From positions 1 through 14,970 of the forward strand of contig CALZMK010000007.1 of assembly GCA_945788545.1 (NCBI GenBank): a DNA stretch of 14,970 nucleotides, read 5' to 3'. The position numbers were made by a program, and so were the translations under genes. Each line of letters begins with the position of its first letter. Within the stretch, counting starts at the first letter, position 1. Positions 14,771 through 14,970 of this stretch are shown in pieces. Under the pieces are notes generated by a model that saw only the letters and a list, made by a program, of their open reading frames with translations, did no database searches and was not told where the DNA came from. Origin of the DNA: an uncultured Prevotella sp. Its GTDB lineage: Bacteria; Bacteroidota; Bacteroidia; Bacteroidales; Bacteroidaceae.

Positions 14771-14970
14771 TCACTGTCTTCTATTACCTATCATCACCTT
14801 CTTTCCGTTGATGATGTATATGCCGGGCACATCCGTACGGTTGACCTTCTGGCCCAGGAGGTTGGTGATGCCCTGTGCCTGACCCTCAGCCCAGGGAGAG
14901 TCCACGCCGGTGGGCTCACCCAGATGGAAGGCAAAGGGAGCCTTGACGGAACCGAGCACGTCGGCATTGA
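14771..14970 (-). CDS. Partial secreted surface protein, C-terminal end only (paralogue of the 2465-residue giant)
   Basis: Only the last 66 codons are in the window; the gene continues past the right edge, and the TGA stop is at 14771-14773. The frame reads through NADVLGSVKAPFAFHL, the end of the same AAFxGDECRG-type module seen near the C-terminus of the giant at 3475-10872. A tail follows with NLLGQKV and GIYIINGKKV, ending in IGNRRQ. This tail resembles the C-terminal sorting domains of T9SS cargo, which direct export across the outer membrane and surface attachment; that role is inferred by resemblance. The last 175 bases are 96% identical to the matching part of the giant, but the final residues differ (giant: LIRNNKIK). 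It lies 49 bases upstream of the next gene on the same strand, so it is probably co-transcribed with it. A GTG-initiated short protein inside this frame is not credible, because the homologous frame continues upstream of it. Confidence 0.85.
   Translation of the reverse strand, partial: NADVLGSVKAPFAFHLGEPTGVDSPWAEGQAQGITNLLGQKVNRTDVPGIYIINGKKVMIGNRRQ
14796..14970 (-). repeat. 175-base direct repeat, copy 2 (3' end of the partial gene)
   Basis: Partner of 3503-3677, same orientation, 11,293 bases apart. It reaches the window edge, so the true repeat is probably longer. Confidence 0.92.

Noticed and set aside
3503..14970. Transposon or insertion sequence bounded by the 175-base direct repeats
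   Set aside because: The repeats are coding in the same frame, have no terminal inverted repeats, and no transposase lies between them.

Overview
The window looks like part of a Bacteroidales chromosome, most likely a Prevotella/Segatella-type gut or rumen commensal. The reasons are secreted proteins with BspA-type leucine-rich repeats, Listeria-Bacteroides (InlB B-type) repeats, C-terminal tails resembling type IX secretion (T9SS) sorting domains, and almost no Shine-Dalgarno sequences in AT-rich leaders. The genus is an inference; no rRNA, tRNA or housekeeping gene is present to fix it.

All coding sequence is on the minus strand and reads right to left as one tight cluster. The genes, in transcription order, are: the 3' end of a gene that runs off the right edge (14771-14970); a 1278-residue protein with a jelly-roll-like N-terminus and a BspA-type LRR (10885-14721); a 2465-residue multidomain giant (3475-10872); a 197-residue dockerin protein (2879-3472); and an 864-residue protein with a cohesin-like domain and nine InlB-type repeats (263-2857). 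Gaps are 49, 12, 2 and 21 bases, so one polycistronic transcript is likely. Its promoter is probably outside the window. The remaining 262 bases at the left edge are non-coding and hold two unrelated tandem repeats that share a 22-base period.

Every gene with a visible 5' end encodes a Sec signal peptide, and no enzyme active site was recognised. The cluster therefore reads as a cell-surface or extracellular adhesion/scaffold assembly. The most suggestive feature is a cohesin-like domain and a type I dockerin encoded by adjacent genes, outside any recognisable cellulosome. The dockerin protein is the only complete protein without a C-terminal sorting-type tail, so it could be held at the surface by binding the cohesin of its neighbour. 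A module with the core AAFxGDECRG links the dockerin protein, the giant and probably the partial gene.

The giant is a mosaic. Between GC-rich ends it carries an AT-rich central segment encoding a region I do not recognise, a hydrophobic Gly/Ala-rich stretch, and a run of five CxxC...CxC units (21 Cys in 69 residues), which is unusual in an exported protein. The 3' ends of the giant and of the partial gene share a 175-base direct repeat at 96% identity, in the same reading frame, which points to tail exchange between paralogues.
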